Notes under the pieces: generated by a model
The model's input: the letters and a program-made list of their open reading frames with translations, nothing else
The model's database searches: none
Told to the model about the DNA's origin: nothing
Translations under genes and position numbers: made by a program
DNA from: JBDSTW01 sp039914705
Lineage (GTDB): Bacteria; Pseudomonadota; Gammaproteobacteria; SURF-13
NCBI GenBank assembly: GCA_039914705.1
Contig: JBDSOT010000166.1
Span: 1-15,391, forward strand
Length of the DNA stretch: 15,391 bases
Direction: 5' to 3'
In this document: positions 13,687 to 15,391 of the stretch, piece by piece
How the letters are laid out: every line of letters begins with the position of its first letter
Position numbering within the stretch: position 1 is the first letter of the stretch

Positions 13687-14091
13687 TTAGTTGACTGGTT
13701 TGATACTTACGATGCGATAGGCGCTGTCCGACTTTTCCAGTTCAAAGTCTACCTTCATGCCCGGCTGGATATCCTTCAACAGGGCGGCATCCTTGACCGC
13801 AAAACTCATGGTCATGGCCGGCCAGTTCAGGCTCTGGATAGGCCCGTGTGAGAGATTTATCTTGCCCGTCTGTGCATCCACGCCGACCACTGTCCCTTGG
13901 GCACGATGTGTGTTTACCATGGGTGGCTGAGCATCCATACCGGACATGGCATGACCCTTCATGTCGCCCATGCTATCTCCGGGCATGCCGGGCATATCGT
14001 GTTTCATACCGGACATTTCCTCGGCATGCAGGGGTGCGCCGGTAATGTTCAGGAGCAGGGTTAACGCTAATGCAGTGTGTAAAGTTTTCAT
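13687..14091 (-). CDS. CusF-like periplasmic copper-binding protein with Met-rich arm
   Basis: A 134-residue exported protein with a signal peptide (cleavage likely after HA23), a Met/His-rich segment (26-58) with nine Met residues in repeated GM and MxxM patterns, and a C-terminal CusF domain (64-134, PF11604). The CusF copper site is intact: His82, Trp90, Met93 and Met95 have exactly the spacing of E. coli CusF His36, Trp44, Met47 and Met49, which bind Cu(I) and Ag(I) with a cation-pi contact from Trp. It probably acts as a periplasmic metallochaperone. ATG 14091 has AAGGA with 7-nt spacing (14099-14103). It follows copB by 59 bp in the same operon. No CusA/B/C efflux gene is visible in the window. 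Confidence 0.9.
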   Translation of the reverse strand: MKTLHTALALTLLLNITGAPLHAEEMSGMKHDMPGMPGDSMGDMKGHAMSGMDAQPPMVNTHRAQGTVVGVDAQTGKINLSHGPIQSLNWPAMTMSFAVKDAALLKDIQPGMKVDFELEKSDSAYRIVSIKPVN

Positions 14092-14150
14092 GGTGTATTC
14101 CTTATGAGATGAATGAAAGAAATTTCTACTATGGATACAGGTGTGTGCTG

Positions 14151-14912
14151 CTAAAACCAGAACCGCAGGCCGGCCATCACGGCAACATCACGGACACTTT
14201 CACCATCGCTGCGCGCCATGTCTGCGGTGCCGCCGAACTTGTTGATCCATGACACGCCGATGTACGGTGCGAACTCGCGTGAAATTTCGTAACGCAGGCG
14301 CAGGCCCAACTCAACATCGTTGATGCCGGAGCCGACGCCGAAATCCTCGACCTCCTGCGCGGCGGCATTGATCTCCAACTTCGGCTCCAGGATCAATCTT
14401 TGCGTGAATAGAAGTTCGTAGCGTGCGGTTACCCGCGCCGAGACATCGCCGTCCTCGCTTAAGAATAGCTCCGGCGTGAGTTCGAACCAGTAAGGCGCCA
14501 GGCCCTGAAAGCCGAGCACAGCGAAACTGCGATCGCGATCTTGTTCGCCATAGAGTTTCATATAGCGCAAGCCTGTTTGAAATTCCCAGAATGGCGCTAC
14601 CAAACGACTATAAAGCGCCTCCACTTCCCACTCGCCGGAATTTGCGCCGGAACGGTTATCCTCACCTTCGGTTCTTATCCACAACTTGTTGTAGTCTGTT
14701 CCTATCCAGCCTTCCGCATCCCAATTAAACGTGTCCTGCGCATTATCGTTGTTGCGATATTCCAACTCTTCGACCATCAGCATGGTGAATATCTGATTGT
14801 CTTCAACCGGCGCAGGCCAGCCCGGTTCCGCCGCCATACCTGTGAGCGGCGTTGTCAGTGCAAAAAAACCAAAGGCATAGGCAGCCAGAAATTTCTTTAT
14901 TGTAGATTTCAT
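14151..14912 (-). CDS. copB: Outer-membrane copper resistance protein CopB
   Basis: A 253-residue outer-membrane protein of the CopB/PcoB family (PF05275). A signal peptide (cleavage likely after MAA28) leads into WPAPVEDNQIFTMLMVEELE, and then WDAEGWIGTDYNKLWIRTEGE with the typical family signature. The body is beta-barrel-like, with alternating aromatic and polar strands, and it ends in FWF, a final aromatic residue as recognised by the BAM machinery. It is thought to bind or sequester copper with CopA. Many CopB proteins have a Met/His-rich N-terminal stretch; this one has almost none and is short. ATG 14912 overlaps the copA stop (ATGA), implying translational coupling, and AGGGAGA lies upstream within copA. 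Confidence 0.92.
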   Translation of the reverse strand: MKSTIKKFLAAYAFGFFALTTPLTGMAAEPGWPAPVEDNQIFTMLMVEELEYRNNDNAQDTFNWDAEGWIGTDYNKLWIRTEGEDNRSGANSGEWEVEALYSRLVAPFWEFQTGLRYMKLYGEQDRDRSFAVLGFQGLAPYWFELTPELFLSEDGDVSARVTARYELLFTQRLILEPKLEINAAAQEVEDFGVGSGINDVELGLRLRYEISREFAPYIGVSWINKFGGTADMARSDGESVRDVAVMAGLRFWF

Positions 14913-15391
14913 GCGGACTCTCCCTTATCAGGCTGGGACACGGATACGACGCGGAACATGCCCATCTCCATGTGTAATAGAAGATGGCAATGAAACGCCC
15001 AGTCGCCCGGCGCATCGGCGGTAATTAACAGCGACAGGCGCTCACCTGGCTTCACGTTGATGGTGTGCTTGCGCGGCAAATATTCGCCCGCGCCGTTTTC
15101 CAGTTCCATAAACATGCCGTGTAAGTGAATCGGATGTTCCATCATGGTGTCGTTGATCATTACCAAACGCAGTCGTTCACCGTACTGAAACGCAATCGGC
15201 GCGTTTGCCTGCGTGTAAGTTTTCCCGTCGAACGACCACATGAAGCGTTCCATATTGCCGGTGAGATGAAGTTCGATTTCTCGTCCGGGCGCACGCTTGT
15301 CATACATCGGTTTTACGCTGCGCAAATCGGTGTACACCAGCACGCGCGTGCCGGTGTTTTCCAGGCCGGTGCCCGGTTCATGGAGGCGGCT
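14909..15391 (-). CDS. copA: Multicopper oxidase CopA, C-terminal part (cut by window edge)
   Basis: The last 160 residues of a CopA/PcoA multicopper oxidase; the frame is open to the right edge, so the gene begins outside the window. Two conserved copper-binding motifs are intact: HPIHLHG (fragment residues 86-92) and HCHLLLHMEMGM (134-145), which supply the type 1, type 2 and type 3 copper ligands, including the axial Met. GNMERFMWSFDGKTY is a family landmark. CopA oxidises Cu(I) or binds copper in the periplasm. The signal peptide, normally a Tat type, and the Met-rich mid segment would lie outside. It overlaps copB by 4 nt. Confidence 0.93.
   Translation of the reverse strand, partial: SRLHEPGTGLENTGTRVLVYTDLRSVKPMYDKRAPGREIELHLTGNMERFMWSFDGKTYTQANAPIAFQYGERLRLVMINDTMMEHPIHLHGMFMELENGAGEYLPRKHTINVKPGERLSLLITADAPGDWAFHCHLLLHMEMGMFRVVSVSQPDKGESA

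Noticed and set aside
1..15391. tRNA, rRNA, CRISPR arrays, transposases, integrases and toxin-antitoxin genes
   Set aside because: None seen on reading both strands; no regularly spaced direct repeats and no recognisable transposase, integrase or Cas protein.

Overview
The window carries 19 protein-coding genes, one of them cut by the right edge, with short intergenic gaps and no RNA gene, IS element, CRISPR array or phage gene that I can recognise. Gene content (a PTR1-type pteridine reductase divergent to a MidA/NDUFAF7 methyltransferase, EttA, a RimK/zinc-protease pair, a CopA/CopB copper system) and moderate GC suggest a chromosomal segment of an environmental gammaproteobacterium. This is inference from gene families; no rRNA or other taxonomic marker is present.

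Layout. (1) 34-2058: divergent pair, pteridine reductase (-) and SAM-dependent methyltransferase (+). (2) 2153-4182 (+): an envelope operon of a LemA lipoprotein, a secreted and membrane-anchored TPM-domain protein with a glycine-rich tail, and a second soluble TPM-domain protein. (3) 4247-11564 (-): a long co-directional run. Read 5'->3' on the minus strand it is a YqaE/Pmp3 mini membrane protein (52 aa), a cyclophilin, a retropepsin-like RimB-type protease, RimK, a soluble DUF2156 (LPG-synthase C-terminal-like) protein, a GNAT acetyltransferase, an MFS transporter and EttA. Several of these act on ribosomes or modify proteins. A consensus-like promoter precedes DUF2156, so the run is probably several transcripts. 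(4) 11864-12460 (+): a Yip1-family membrane protein, convergent with (5) 12493-15391 (-): a copper/metal block read from the right edge as copA (C-terminal part only), copB, a CusF-like periplasmic copper protein with a Met-rich arm, a DUF2231 membrane protein with a Met/His-rich tail, and a low-affinity iron permease-like protein.

How the parts may work together. CopA oxidises or binds copper in the periplasm, CopB is the outer-membrane partner, and the CusF-like protein carries Cu(I)/Ag(I). The Met-rich segment often found in CopB is absent here, while the CusF-like protein has one. RimB/RimK is a known pair for C-terminal glutamylation of ribosomal protein S6. The nearby DUF2156, GNAT and MFS genes form a compact, uncharacterised group that I consider the most interesting functional lead. 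The most striking non-coding structure is an 81-bp nested inverted repeat between the CusF-like and DUF2231 genes.

No intergenic stretch reaches 300 bases. The two largest (9104-9352 and 11565-11863) are described as features.
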